From the NCBI GenBank assembly GCA_948099385.1, contig CANUEZ040000163.1, forward strand, positions 6,843,501 through 6,907,500: a DNA stretch of 64,000 nucleotides, written 5' to 3'. A program made the position numbers and the translations under genes. This document shows positions 1 through 12,276 of this stretch, in pieces (position 1 is the stretch's first letter; each line of letters starts with the position of its first letter). This DNA is from Fasciola hepatica (Eukaryota; Platyhelminthes; Trematoda; Plagiorchiida; Fasciolidae). The notes beneath the pieces are model-generated. The model did no database searches. It was given only the letters and a program-made list of their open reading frames with translations, and was not told where the DNA came from.

Positions 1-384
1 CGAATCTGGCTTCATTATTTGAAGGTATACGATCCAATCCATCGTTTATCAGATTGCAGGTCGATCTAGATCCGCTGCTGATCCAGAATTACAGGATAAC
101 CGTTGCTTGGTGTTTATGGTGTTGCACCCAATATTCTGATTCATGGAGAGCTCGCTGTTGAGCTCAGACTCAAGTTCGTTGAATAAAAACTCCTGATACC
201 AGGATAGGTAGGAGAATAACACAAGTCGATAGTGTTGTGGTTCGTCGAATGAACTGCAATGGTTATAGGATTACGTCACCAATATTATGAATAAATATTT
301 TTTACTCTCACTCAGTGCATCACAAAACTTTTGCCGCAGATTATATTCGGAACCATTTTGGCTGTTGTAATTTTCACGACAAGA

Positions 385-729
385 CTATATCTGGTTTCTT
401 TTGGCCGTGATTTTCACGGACCCTCTTCCATGAACCTCGGGAAAATACAACCTATCTTTCATTAACGCACTTACAATGTGTGACCTTGACGTCGTTTCCT
501 GGACCAAGATGATTAAACCAGTATCCACCTCAACTTCACTCGCACACTCATGTTCTGTATTTTTTGCACCACTTGCAAATTCAGTGAAGACGATCGAAAC
601 ATGTCCACTGGCCCATTCTGATCTCAAACAACGTCTTGTGCGATCGCCTCCAAGTTCATCTTCTCTGCCTTTGTAGAGGAAATGCGCAAGCACTTGAGAT
701 CTCTCGCAACACATTTTGATCATACACAC
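385..729 (-). other. 114-codon open frame on the minus strand, unassigned
   Basis: This uninterrupted frame is somewhat richer in G+C than its surroundings. It contains pieces such as GREDELGGDRTRRC and HECASEVEVDTGLIILV, and a good donor-like GTAAGT lies within it near 470 on the minus strand (after residues SRSHI). I see no acceptor that clearly starts it and no family resemblance. It overlaps the opposite-strand candidate exon at 677-760, so at most one of the two is likely to be real there. Confidence 0.2.
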
Positions 730-1311
730 GTGTGCTATCAGTTGAGTAATCGGGAATATGGTTTATTTCGCACGTACACAAAAAGTCAGAGGAGGATTTT
801 GATCATTAGTATTGTAACCCGTCAGTCCCCCTATCATCTAGTGGGGAGAAAATTATTCCCCAAAACATCCCCCTCAAAAAGCCTTTACCATTGTGAGATT
901 CTTCGTTGAAACAAACGGTTCTGTGGTTATCAGAATAGTGTGATCGATTACTCGTTAGTATGTGGTTGGTTCACAATTGCACAGTGTAATATCTTTTACC
1001 TTTCTAGCCATTATGGCTAATAACCACCCGATGGTATATTGTGGCATAGGATCTCATTATTCCTTGAGGGTAGTTTTCAACTGCCATAGAGATTTGTATT
1101 AGCCATATCTGATCCACTTCCCTCTCAAGCTTGTCCTACAAAATTTGATTGGACTTATATCAGGATTTCGAATTGGATACGGGAGCCCATTCTCGTCGTG
1201 GCCAACATTGAAATGGAGTACTATGATGGAAAGATTTGCAGCCTCGTTGACGTACTCGAATTACTCCTAGGTGCTCAACAGGGGCAAAATATGTTAGACC
1301 AATACTTCTAG
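677..1311 (+). CDS. candidate spliced gene, 3' exons only (unrecognised)
   Basis: Two exons are proposed. The first, 677-760 (84 nt), follows a very good acceptor (a pyrimidine-rich run ending TTTGTAG at 676) and reads EEMRKHLRSLATHFDH...NREY, entering and leaving in phase 1. Its donor, GTTTAT, is weak. The second, 1103-1311, is a terminal exon that enters in phase 1 and is open for 69 codons including the TAG. It contains pieces such as SNWIREPILVVANIEM and DGKICSLVDVLELLLGAQQG. I do not recognise the protein. No ATG-bearing first exon was found, so the 5' end is missing or outside the window. The 1103-1311 frame is open for about 73 codons with host-like composition, and it uses the same phase as the gene starting at 4436. 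Chance open frames of this size do occur in this window, so the model is tentative. Confidence 0.3.
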
Positions 1312-1731
1312 GTAAACGTTACCATTGACTGCGTCATCTCAGAATACCACCTGCTGCCAAAGTTCCCCCATGATGGCTTTTCAGATATGCAGTAAATCTG
1401 CGTTGCATTAACTCGTTGATCTAATCATAACCTTATTGTTTGTCGCAGAGATTTGTTTTCGAACACGTATTCGACGACCATGTTTGAATAACGAAAATAC
1501 TGTCTCCTCTCAAATTACCGATGATGAACTTATTGATCCTTATGTCGTCTGTCCTTCTTGAAAGACCAAAAGGCGTGGCAATCTCGTGAAGTGACCATGA
1601 TTCCCACCTTCCGATGGCACGCCAGAGAACATACAAAATAAACATCTGTTTTAAGTAGAATAAGCAAAAGAGTGTAAGACTTCGGACTCCATCGAATCAC
1701 CTTAAATTTTTGAGAAATAGATTACGTGGCT

Positions 1732-1920
1732 TTCAAAATGGTCGATCTGTCTTCAATTCGAGAAAGCTTTTCCATTTCCAAATGGTACAATGATTCCTAT
1801 GAAACCGGGTCGATGATCGATTTTGATGGATTTCTGAATATTTATATGGGTTATTACGCAGCCTATAGTTTAATTCAGCATCGACAAAAATTGCATCTGA
1901 AGTTTCCTGCTTTCCAATGA
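1732..1920 (+). other. possible terminal exon or small ORF, unassigned
   Basis: A 62-codon frame ends in TGA. From the ATG at 1738 it begins MVDLSSIRESFSISKW and continues with FDGFLNIYMGYYAAYSLI. An AG acceptor-like site at about 1721-1722 would put it in phase 1, like its neighbours. The composition looks protein-like, but I recognise no domain. It could be the last exon of a gene whose other exons I did not find, or a chance frame. Confidence 0.22.
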
Positions 1921-2882
1921 GTTGAAATCAACCTAAACATTAAATTGACGATGACTTTTGACGACTCGGACAAGCCGAATGGTACATACTAGCGGAGTAT
2001 TCGTATCATTGCACGTCAGACAATATCAATGCACATTTATGGTAATGTTTACCTCATTATGACAGGTGACACATATTTGAAGATAAGTATTCAAGCAGTG
2101 CGCACAAATAAAGATTCTGATGGATTTGTACAAAATACATGAGTCTGGGACGTGGACGATCATCAAATCAGCTCCGATATCACGATAAGCAGCTTTTGTG
2201 GAAATCCCGGTAACAGTTCACGATGACGCGGGCCCAGTGAAGCTTGCGGAAGTGTAAATTCCACTTCACTTTCACCATCAGTATTGCTCTTCACTCAGCA
2301 ATATCTAACGTGGGTCAAAGCAGTGCAGTCGACCATGCACATTCTTGTGACAACGAGGAACACGGATAAGAAGTAATAGCAAAGTTTCCTCAGTGACTTG
2401 GTGGATCGCCCTCACGGTCACTCAGTGGATTTGAAACTTTTCTTATGTCAGGAAAAAACGTATTTCACATTTCTACACCCCGACCTATCCTTCAAATGCA
2501 CGGAAGATATCTGTACATATACTGAATTGTCGTTGATTGTTTGACCTTGAAGCTACCCCAAATGGTCTTTATAAACATTTTGAAACAAGGGTCATTTCGT
2601 TTGACAACATCCAGTTTATTGTTTTGGCCGCATTCGACGTCCAAGCAAGCACTAAAAGTTCGGTTTTTCGACTTGAACAGTCCTTTGTGATTCAGATAAA
2701 TAGATAAACATACTTTTGACCAACGGCTTTTGTCGAGATCAATTGGGTTAAATACACGAGTCATCCCGTCTAATTAATTTCTGGGTAGGTCAGGTGAGTC
2801 ACAGAGTGCTTAAATACTATTCGGATATTTCACTGGTTTCGCAGAGTTAACAAGGTCCGGGTAAAAATATAATTATACCCAG
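1921..2882. other. intergenic stretch, nothing recognised
   Basis: AT-rich sequence without a convincing exon on either strand. A 90-codon minus-strand frame (2492-2764) has no flanking splice sites that fit and shows no recognisable domain. Confidence 0.3.
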
Positions 2883-3818
2883 TCACATAAACGACGCACA
2901 CGGGTCGAACAGTTCAAAAAAATGGTCTGTAAATTTTCCTGAAAACGTTTTGACAAAATCTGCTTTTATTTCGACCCGTTGGAAGAAAGCCAATCTGAAG
3001 TTACAAAATTTACAAAAAGTAAAAGGTTGACAACTCATCCTTAAGTCCACTTTCTTTGAACCGATAGATTTGTAGGCATCTATTTCAAATACTAATATCA
3101 AAAGCTCCAAGTTGACTATCAAGTGATTCAACTAGATGTTCAAAATGATAGCTGCAATGCTCTGAGCTAATATATCCAATTCACTGATAGCTTCGGCGAG
3201 AGTAGCCTTCTAGCCCCAGTTTTGCCAGACATGTTTTATTGATAGGACTGAAAGTTACGTTCCAGCGCACTCATCAAGACTGTGGGGTACAGACTATACA
3301 TTAATGAACTGATAGGTATAGCAATAAGAAAATCAAGCCTCCACTCATCCAAGCAAGGCTTGTCAACCAGCACGAAGATATTGATAGAGTTTCTCAACTT
3401 TAGGATATCTTGAAAAACCGATAGAATGTAAAACGGGTTTGTCCATCAAAACAGGGAGGTTATCGAAACAGTGTGAGTGATTCACCACATTTATCCATAT
3501 TAGTCAAATACAAGGATTGATGAAAACACCCAGGAAACCCACAAGAAAAGAGTGTTTCAAATAAGGAATCAAACGCTGGCGCTTCTTTTTGTAGTATTGA
3601 CCGTACGTGGCCAAACAAGCATCCCTTGAGCCCCGAAGCCTTATGTCCTGGGAGTGAAACCGCACTTCCCTTACCGGTCATCTTCTCGAACGGCAGCTTC
3701 TGATTAGCTGCGATTCTCTTCTTGAACTGATGTACAGCAAAGAAGGAAAATAAAGTATTTAAAAAAATAATAGGATAAATTTCTCTAGTTTGTTCGTCTG
3801 AAATGTCATCGTCTCCCA
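2883..3818 (-). CDS. candidate spliced gene with symmetric phase-1 exons (5' end unresolved)
   Basis: On the minus strand, exon 3818-3675 (144 nt) is framed by a strong acceptor (TTTCACATTTCCAG) and a strong donor (GTAAGG). It reads GDDDISDEQTREIYPIIFLN, a hydrophobic stretch (FLNTLFSFFAV), then a basic segment ending KLPFEKMT. It starts and ends in phase 1. A 21-nt exon, 3279-3259, follows a CCCCACAG acceptor and ends at GTAACT; it encodes about seven residues (LMSALE) and is again phase 1-1. A terminal exon, 2938-2883, follows ACGTTTTCAG and ends in TGA (KFTDHFFELFDPCASFM). I found no start-codon exon. A candidate upstream exon at 3969-3942 (28 nt) breaks the frame. The gene points away from the plus-strand gene at 4436, with about 0.6 kb between them. 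Function unknown. The 144-nt exon is the best-supported part. Confidence 0.38.
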
Positions 3819-4392
3819 CTGGAAATGTGAAAAATCAATGGGCATGTGAATGTGTGGAAACATTTTGCAAATCAGGATCAACAATGAAGACGTTACACAT
3901 TACGAATAATATTGATAACACCGTAAAATGAAGTAGCCTACGCAGTGACAGCTGGCTCATCTGGTGCACCTGATAGAAAATACCCATTTTCCAAGTGCAG
4001 AATGTGCATTTACAGTGGACAACTCAAACCGATGATCTGTGGATTTTTGACCACCTGTTAAAGCAGAGTTGAACAGCACATTATTTGGAAACTAGCTCAG
4101 CATTTGCATCCTTGATTCAAAAAATTGTGAATAGAGCACAATCTAATGACCATTGAGAATGGACAACTCGTAGTTGTCCGAAATTATCTGTGCACTGCTT
4201 GCTTCTCGTTGCCTGTCCCGGCTCACTCGTGATATTTTATGAGAACTAACACAAATATGTGTTTCAAAAATATCAGAAGTAGTTGATAAATTGACTAACT
4301 AATGTGTTATTGAGTGCTTCGTGAATATTTTGTTGATGATGGAGTGGTACTTACAGCCACAAATCATTGGTCAAAAATGTCATCAAATGGAC

Positions 4393-4398
4393 TATAAA
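4393..4398 (+). promoter_or_regulatory. TATA box of the signal-peptide gene
   Basis: TATAAA sits 38 bases before the ATG at 4436, which leaves room for a transcription start near 4420 and a very short 5' UTR. It is the only clear TATA element placed correctly for a gene in this part of the window. Confidence 0.45.
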
Positions 4399-4435
4399 AG
4401 CGTGCACACAAACCGAATTGTTCAATGATAAAGGA

Positions 4436-7400
4436 ATGACAATCATATACTTCCTCTTTTTTTCTGTCATTTACCTGGTTTGGACCTCTGTGGAAGGCGG
4501 TAAGTGGAACAAAATGCAATATGGTCTTTGCTTTGAAATTTTATCATTATGGTCTAAAATGCATTTCCCTCTGATGTTCCTCAGACTTACAGTTAGAATA
4601 GATGGGAAGTCAATTAGGAAGAAGATATCACCGAGCAATGATAAGGTTCCGCAAGGATCTTCATAGCGAATTTTACTCAGGTAAAAATGTTTATTTTGTT
4701 GACGTGACAAGTTGACCATATCCAAGTCACCGTGTAGCAAGGGAAATTGCTGTACACATAGATTGGAAAAGATAACAAGTTAGCAGTAAATTAGGGTTGG
4801 CTGGAAGCATCAGATGATGAAGAAAATGATGATAGCCTGTTTAATACCGAACAGTCTTAGTCTGGATGTTTGATAAAACAGTCAACACATTTTCTTTCAC
4901 TATTTGGAGCATGAAAAGACGACGGCAAGTTTGGACGGATAATGACACCTTAGATAACATTGAAAATAGAAACAGAGTAGCAAGGAGATCAAGAATAGTG
5001 AATACTTACCCGGAATATGTGAATATTGAGATGTGGACGGGATTGAGACTAAAGATTTTGAGTATTGCAAAAGTCCTCGGAATAGAAGGTAAAGTCGTGT
5101 TGATTAAAGGATCGGCAGACAAAGCATCAAATCATGAAAACAACTGAAATGTAGTACTAGGTGAGCCATTGATAAGTTGCTAATATACACGGCTAAAATT
5201 CAAGGGGGAAAACAGCACCCTAACGAAAAACCACAGCGACCCATCAGGGGATTCGACAAAATGCAACTTACTTTTGTGGGCTGGGTTTTATGGAAACGTC
5301 GCTTTTAAACACGCAAGATGAAAAGCCAGAGAGCTATAAAACTTCTGCTTTTGGAGAAGGAAACAACAAACAAATCAGATCTGAATCGGGAAAGATAGAA
5401 CGGATTGATTGTGCAGAGCTCTTTTTGCTCTCAGAAGTGTAATGACAAACTGAAGCCTCTGAGTCCAGAAGGTATCCGTTGTTCTTGTAGGCAGACTGAT
5501 ACTAGTCAACAACAGAGGAAAGTATTAGTCTAAGTATGGCGCGCTCGATGAACTTGAGCGCCCATAAAGTGATTGCAGTGGGACGAAATTGTTTGAACAG
5601 CATGTTACATGCGGAGCATTTGGGAACAGGTACAACCGCGATGGGTTTCCAGGAAGCAGGAATAGCACCGCTATCAATGGATTTGCTGACGAGGAAAGTA
5701 TTTTATTTTCCTTGGCGGAGGTGTTCTGAATTTGTGGATAGTGGAAGATTATCAGACTGGGATGACAGAGGAAACCTGTTTTGAGGTCATCAGAAAAACG
5801 AAGAGTTTTTCCGATGAACAATATTAACACAAAGAAAGAACATAGAGAGCCTAGGATGGTAGAGCGACCGCGAACGGGCAGCTTTCAGACAGTTGGTATC
5901 TATAGTGGAATTCTGACGTGACCTGCTGATGGCAGAGAAGCTTCGTGCAATGCTTAGAGTATTTCACTTACTCAAACACTGTAGAAGCATTTATTCAAAG
6001 GACGTAAACTCCCGGTGATCAGGACAGAATAAAATTTCCTTTATATCTGGGCAAGAAATCTTTCGTCCTGTTTTTTGTCACCTTAGGAATATTAACAATG
6101 AATACACCATCCTGCTTCAGTTTACCTGTACTCTGAAATTGTTACGGTGGTGGGTTTTACAAGTACGCAAACAAATAAGGTATCCATTTGCTCCGATTGC
6201 AGTAATATAATGTGCATTTCATTGAGTTTCGAATTCTGTTTTTTTTGTTGAAAATGTTACTCCATCTGTTTAACCTTATTTCATGTCAATGTCATTCGTT
6301 TTATTGATTATTCAATTGTTTTCTCCGCCAATAAATTGCAGAAACGGTACGAATATCGATGAAAGACAGTAAAATGTTATCAGAGCTTATTGATGAGTTC
6401 AAAAGCGCAGTACAACAGTTCACGGCTGTAGTTGGTACAAATCTTCGTGAAGGTGAGTTATTTTAAACTTTTAGCGGACTATCTATTTTTTCTTCGATTT
6501 AAAGCAAACTACATTGGTTCCACTCGGCTGTTTTGGATGGATGGAAGTCGTCTGCATTTATCGCAGAGCGATATTATTACAAAAGCAGTCGATGGAATTG
6601 AATGATATTAAATCATGTCTATTGAGAAAATCACATTAGAGAATCGCACTTTCGTCAAACGGTACTGAAATCTCCGGTCTTACCGTGAAGGAATACGGCT
6701 TTCACCTGCATTCAGGATTCATTTTGGAAAGGTTCAGTAACCTTTCATTTAGAAAAACGTACTGCATGTGGTAGATTTGAGCAGCAAATAGGTGTTTCAA
6801 AGCCTGTGGCGTTCACTTAAGAATTATTTTATTTCTATTGATGCTATTATCGATCCCTTCATATCTCATCCCGTGACGCAGATGGTTGCCTGGACAATTG
6901 TGGCTCCGTTTGGTCTCTCTCGTTCAAAGTAATAATTACAAAACGGACTATAATTTTTCGTCGTACAAAGCGACTGGTCAAATCTGTTCATGTGCTAAGT
7001 TGAAGTATCTGTATCGTCTTAGAGCCTGAGAGAAGCAGGGTATACAAAAGAGACCTCTTCGAGAATAGTATTATTCACTCAATTTCCACGTAACACTCGG
7101 AAACGACTTATTATTATGAGATTTTGCATAAACTTGATGTTGTCCAGACAAATGGAAATTTCCGGGCAAACAGCGGCAACACAATTGCATAGACTATATG
7201 ATAGATATGACAACTGAGTGATGATATTTGTTGTTTTTAATTTAACCGACCGATAAACTGAATGCGTAACTGACCAACTGATTCATTCACTGAATGCTTG
7301 GATCGATGTCTGCATGAACGAGAAGCTGATTGACTGACAGGTGTTATGTACCCAGAAATTGTTTGCGTTTAGTGCGAACACCTTTAGGTCATAAGGTGGT

Positions 7401-10400
7401 AGGTGAAAAACGGGACCGAATGTGATTGTAACGGAAAAACCACTAAAAAGTGAATAAATTTCCCATCGCAATATGTATTCGAAACCTAATATTTAAAATG
7501 ACATAACTTTAAAACAATGAAAAATATTTTCCTCGGTCTTATCGGTTTATTGAATTTTGTTCCTGGGAAATTCAATAATACTGTTTACACTTGCAGAGAC
7601 CAAAAGTCTTTACGAATCAGCATGGTCGATTTTTCGAAAAAGCGCTTTGGAACTCCGACGAGGTCAGAAAAATTATAGGAAATAAACATTTCTCACTTAA
7701 ATATTTAGAAAAAGAGTCAACAATCACATTTTTGCGTGATCTTTTTATGAGGGACACGGTTCAGTCTGAGGAGGAATGACAGACGTGAATCGGTTTTCCT
7801 TCTTCAGTTTGCTTCTCAGTGAAATAAAATGAAACGGTGGAATTTCATTATATCAGAAAAATGTGAGATTTCATCTTGCGAACACCAGAAGGAATTAATT
7901 CATTCAGAATTTCTGATATATTCTTACAAATCAAATGAGATTGAAATATACTTTGAAATTTCTATCACTACCAATAAAAAGTGATGTGGATTTTATTTGT
8001 GTTTTGCAACAGTCCATTTTGTTTCATTTGTTGTTGAAAACTATCGTGATGTGAAATATAATTCTGTTTGTACTTCAAAACTCATCATTGAAAGCTGATT
8101 ACCTTTACCTTATTTTGTTTTGAACCACTTGCTTGAGTGCTCAATCAAAGCGGATTCATTTCTTATCTCACTTATCAAAATTCAGCATCTACAATGTACG
8201 GAGTTACTCGCAGCGGAAAAGCCATTCGTAAGAAAGACAGTTTTCTATCCTCTTTTACGAACAATTTGCATTTCAAAAATTCATAAATCTAATTAGATTT
8301 CAATGCTCATCTGATTCAGAACCAGTGCAATTTTACTTTCTATCCATCATTTACGGACGACACAAATTAAACGAAACTAGAAAAGAAGACGACTCAGATT
8401 AGAAGCCGAATAACTGAAATCCATTTCCGTACGCTGAGCCATTTTCAAACCCGCTTTATATCGTCAAGCGAATAAATGCTTCTATTTCCTCTTATGAAAT
8501 TAATACAATATTTTAAAAAACTGGACGTGGCTAATTTATTGATACCTTTATTAGAAAGTTACCCACGATGGCAAGAGGATTTGAACCAGTGACAGAAGCA
8601 TCTGTTTGAACACCATGGGTCAGATTGATCTCGGGTTATCAGGTAATTTGTAGTCGTTTACTCGAAGGGGTTTACAGCGACAGCTAGTAGGTGTTTTCTG
8701 ATATATTTTATGTAACGGCAGTTCATCAGATGCGTGAAACAGTTTGAATAACATAAATAAATATCAGTATACCATACGTATTGACTTGGGTACCCTATTT
8801 CGGTTTGCCAGCATTACCACATTTGATGAACCCACTAGGGCTTAGAAATTGATTTGGCTTGAGAGGATCAAAAGGAAAGGTTTTAAGTTGACTTAGCGCA
8901 TAAATGTGGATACCATACGGAAAACTGCTATCGATGAGACAGTCGTAGTCTTACAAATCAGCGCACAACTGCCGGCTTCTTAGTCAGCTTCTTCAAGTGA
9001 CGCTGAAGTTGAGGCTGTGCATTCAAATGGGGACAGATATCTTTTTATTTGATAGAAAACGTCTCACTGCAAAATCACTTGTGCAAGACAAGTTTATTTT
9101 TGTTATTCGCCGGAAGCTTTTGCAGTGACGCAAACTGCTGGGCTAGGTAGTTATACGAATGAACAGCCGGGAAGAAACAATGATAAGTTACCGTTCACAA
9201 AGTCAAGGTTTCATAGTAACTAATAAAACGACTAAAAAACAAGCATAAATGTTTCTTTATAAACATATTTTTATCCCGATATTAGTTTGGAGCAAACTTC
9301 CGTTCTTTACTATTGAACGATTTCATTCGTTTTCGCCACAATGTCCATTCAATCGTCATATGTCCTTCTTTATTTTATTGTGCAACTACCGGTGCTGTAT
9401 TATAGGTGAACGTTATATTCTTTCTCACTTTCATCTAACCTGCTGCTGATACATGAATACTGGAAAGCCGGTAATCAAACCTTTTTTTGCCCTTCCATAA
9501 AAATGCGCTAAATTCTGATTCATGCTTTCCAGGATTGACAGACAGAATGAGTTAGTGAGAACGTGCTTTATTGATAATAGCGCTATGTTTGTAAAATGTA
9601 TGAATGTATGCTAACTTTCACTTGTTGAATCAGTCAAAATTGCTCTCCATTACTGCCGTTACCTGGGCGAAATCCTTTGGAAACATTGTGATATCAGAGG
9701 TTACCAGCCACGCAACCACATGCTTGTTTCACTGATGAAGGCATTCTCATAAATCAGATGGACAATTACATTTTTCACGTAGAATTAACGATCTTTGTCT
9801 TACTAATGGGATTCAGTCCACGTCAACTAGCTTAAAAGATATGAGAAGTTCACCATATATATATGTATATATGTATATGCATAGATAGTTCACGGTTATT
9901 TTTCATATCCCTATTATATTGCTGAACCCTGAAATCACGGCCACATTCTGAGCAATATTATTTGAGTCTCAACTTTTATTTCATTAGTCCTGGAAAATTC
10001 GGCGTTTAAATTCGCTCTTACAAAATTATGCCCTTCTCTCACACCATTACTCGTAATTTTCTGTACGAAGAAGTTTTGTCTGCTCCCAACTAGGGTTTGC
10101 TCTCACAGAAATTCATGGATGTGCTATTAATTCACCTACTCAAATGTCAGTTGCTCCTGGCAAAAAGTGTCGACTGTAATATCAAGTCATCTAAAATAAG
10201 TTCTCATGGTTACCATGGCTATAGAAATACAAACAAAAGAATGAATAAATGTGGAGTACAAGTTCGTTTCACATTAGTCGGGCTGTCGGAATTCCCGTAA
10301 GAGGTCAGGCAAATGTTTCATTGAAATACGCTTCTGTTAAATACTACTTAAAAATCTGCCACTTTTTATTGCCGTAAAAGATCCGGTTTTTAAATCTTCC

Positions 10401-12276
10401 ATCACACTTTCGGTAGAATTGACGGAGGATTTAGGTAAGGATGTCGTAAATATAGTTTGTATTCAAACTGTTTTGCAAAAGTTCTTTATCGTAATTTATA
10501 GCGACCGTCAAATCACTTTTCACATCAACTCACTATGTTATTTCAAAACTTACTATTTATCTAGTAGAACCGGTAAAGATTCATTGTTTATAAATTTTTC
10601 GAGTAGTAGAAAGAATAAACTAAATACACGGAGCATACTCGTCTGGTGACTGATATCCTGCATTTCAGCAAAAATAATCAATGCAGCTTTGAGTGCTGCA
10701 AACGTTATGGTTCAGTGGTGCAAGGTCGCGAAGAAGAACGTTCTCCACTCAAATCCCCTATGGGTAATGTTTGGTGAGTGCAAAGCTGTTAGAATGAAAT
10801 GGTTTCGAGAAGAAGCCTGATTTTTGGCGATAGTTTACCTTTGAATACAAAGAAATTCCTTCATCTAAGAAGAAATCATGCTTAGCACCTAACGTGAGTA
10901 GGTGTTGAAGGTAACGGTAAAAGTTGTAAATCTTTACACAATTTTTGGACCTAGCGATATGACTGTCTGATGTACCACAATGACAAGGAAAATATCACAC
11001 TTGAAACTTTCTCACCAATGACGTTCAATTTTTCATAACGAAATATCATCATTACCGTCGGTATAAACATTTCATGGGTATGACAGAATCAATTTATTCA
11101 ATTATTTCAAAGGATAATTTAGTGTAAAGACCTATGAAATAGCCCACACTATTACGTAAGGGTAGTTTTGACTGCAATTTTTCCAGAAATAAAACGAGTA
11201 GAGCCGATTATTTTGACAGAATACGCTCACGTTTGTCCAAGTGAAATTATAATACACAGAAATAAAGGCAAAGCCGTTCCGATGCCGATGTGCAAATCAT
11301 AACGGGCTTTACTTCACGACACAGAAAGCTGAGAAGCCATACTTGTGTTTCTTTACCAGTTAAACCCACTTGTAGGTCACGAACCGGTAACTTACCTTGA
11401 GCAAGTACTGATAACCTCTGGGAAAATCATGAAAAACTTGCATTCTTCCATCTGGTTGCTACTAGAAATAACATGTGCAATGTGAATGACGTAATCATGA
11501 GTAACTATCCAAGACCAAGGATTTTCACTTACAGCGTCTATGGACTCTTGCGCGACGGACGAAGTTGAATTTTCATTAAGTTTGATGTAATATCACATAT
11601 AAAACATTACAGTAAAATGTTTCGTTAAGTGCAAACGCCTAAGGCACTTTCCAAAACCCACAGTAACACAACAAAGCTGCTTCTTGTCTATCAGAAGTGT
11701 TTATTCGTGGTTTTTTGAATAGGCCCAGCTCTATTCCCTTGGACAGTTCAAGTAAAGCTATGAGTACAAGGCTTCCTCGCCTGGACTGCGAGACATACCT
11801 GGACCTCATCTTCTACGAGGTGACGAGAATAATGCACGGGCTTGATGAAAACTCGCAGTGCTAAAGGTTTTTCTAACAAGGGAGTGCACCTTATATTTAG
11901 TTTTTATACGCGTTTCTCAGTTGTATCTCAGGTGCTGATCAGTGCTGTACATTTTCTAAATCTGATTCGGATTTTGTATTATGGAATGGATCGTGTGCTT
12001 CTGGGGAGTCTTTGTCATGTTGTCCAGATGAAATAGCATACCAGTTACATAAAATGTATTGGTTTCTTTCATCTCAACACTGATATTCAACTCTTTTTTT
12101 CAGATGAAGTTGGAAGAAGATTTCAAATTATCAAAATTTCCCAAAGAAGAATAGACAGTTTCTACAAACAACTTCCATGGACTGTACGAGCCCAGCTGCA
12201 GGGCGTCGATGGCGGTCTACGGGAAATCGTCCCCGCTTTGCAACTGGGTGAAGAACTCCAAATTGATAACATGTAA
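4436..12276 (+). CDS. putative secreted protein gene built of ten short symmetric exons (micro-exon-gene-like)
   Basis: Proposed exons are 4436-4499, 4618-4680, 4855-5088, 5516-5629, 6342-6452, 7597-7662, 8186-8227, 9126-9146, 10669-10773 and 12104-12276, giving 330 codons plus TAA. Exon 1 encodes a signal peptide (MTIIYFLFFSVIYLVW, likely cut after VEG) and ends in phase 1. All eight internal exons (63, 234, 114, 111, 66, 42, 21 and 105 nt) are multiples of three in phase 1-1, and the last enters in phase 1. Best sites are the donors after exons 1 (GTAAGT), 5 (GTGAGT), 7 (GTAAGA) and 9 (GTGAGT), and the acceptors of exons 5, 6, 9 and 10 (TTTTTTTCAG). The acceptor of exon 2 and the 21-nt exon 8 are weakest, and exon 3 could start at 4882 instead. 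The protein has two cysteines and helix-prone parts (SELIDEFKSAVQQFTAVVG, LAKIINAALSAANVM). The gene layout resembles flatworm MEGs, but I recognise no homologue. Confidence 0.6.
8577..8641 (-). repeat. tRNA-derived SINE-like head
   Basis: Read on the minus strand, a B-box-like GGTTCAAATCC (8587-8577) follows an A-box-like TCTGACCCATGG at the spacing seen in tRNA genes. There is no intact cloverleaf, so a decayed SINE promoter is likelier than a tRNA gene. It lies in an intron of the signal-peptide gene. Confidence 0.35.
11723..11819 (+). other. possible alternative exon inside the last intron of the signal-peptide gene
   Basis: It lies between a good acceptor (GTTTTTTGAATAG) and a GAG/GTGACG donor. 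One frame is open throughout (AMSTRLPRLDCETYLDLIFY), but its phases do not match the exons on either side, so including it would change the reading of the final exon. In the phase the preceding exon would impose, it starts PALFPWTVQ, which resembles QLPWTVRAQL in the final exon. It could be an alternative exon or a decayed duplicate of the final exon. Confidence 0.25.

Noticed and set aside
3942..3969. 28-nt minus-strand exon reading APDEPAVTA upstream of the 144-nt exon
   Set aside because: Its acceptor is good and the peptide looks natural, but 28 nt shifts the frame so the next exon meets a stop.
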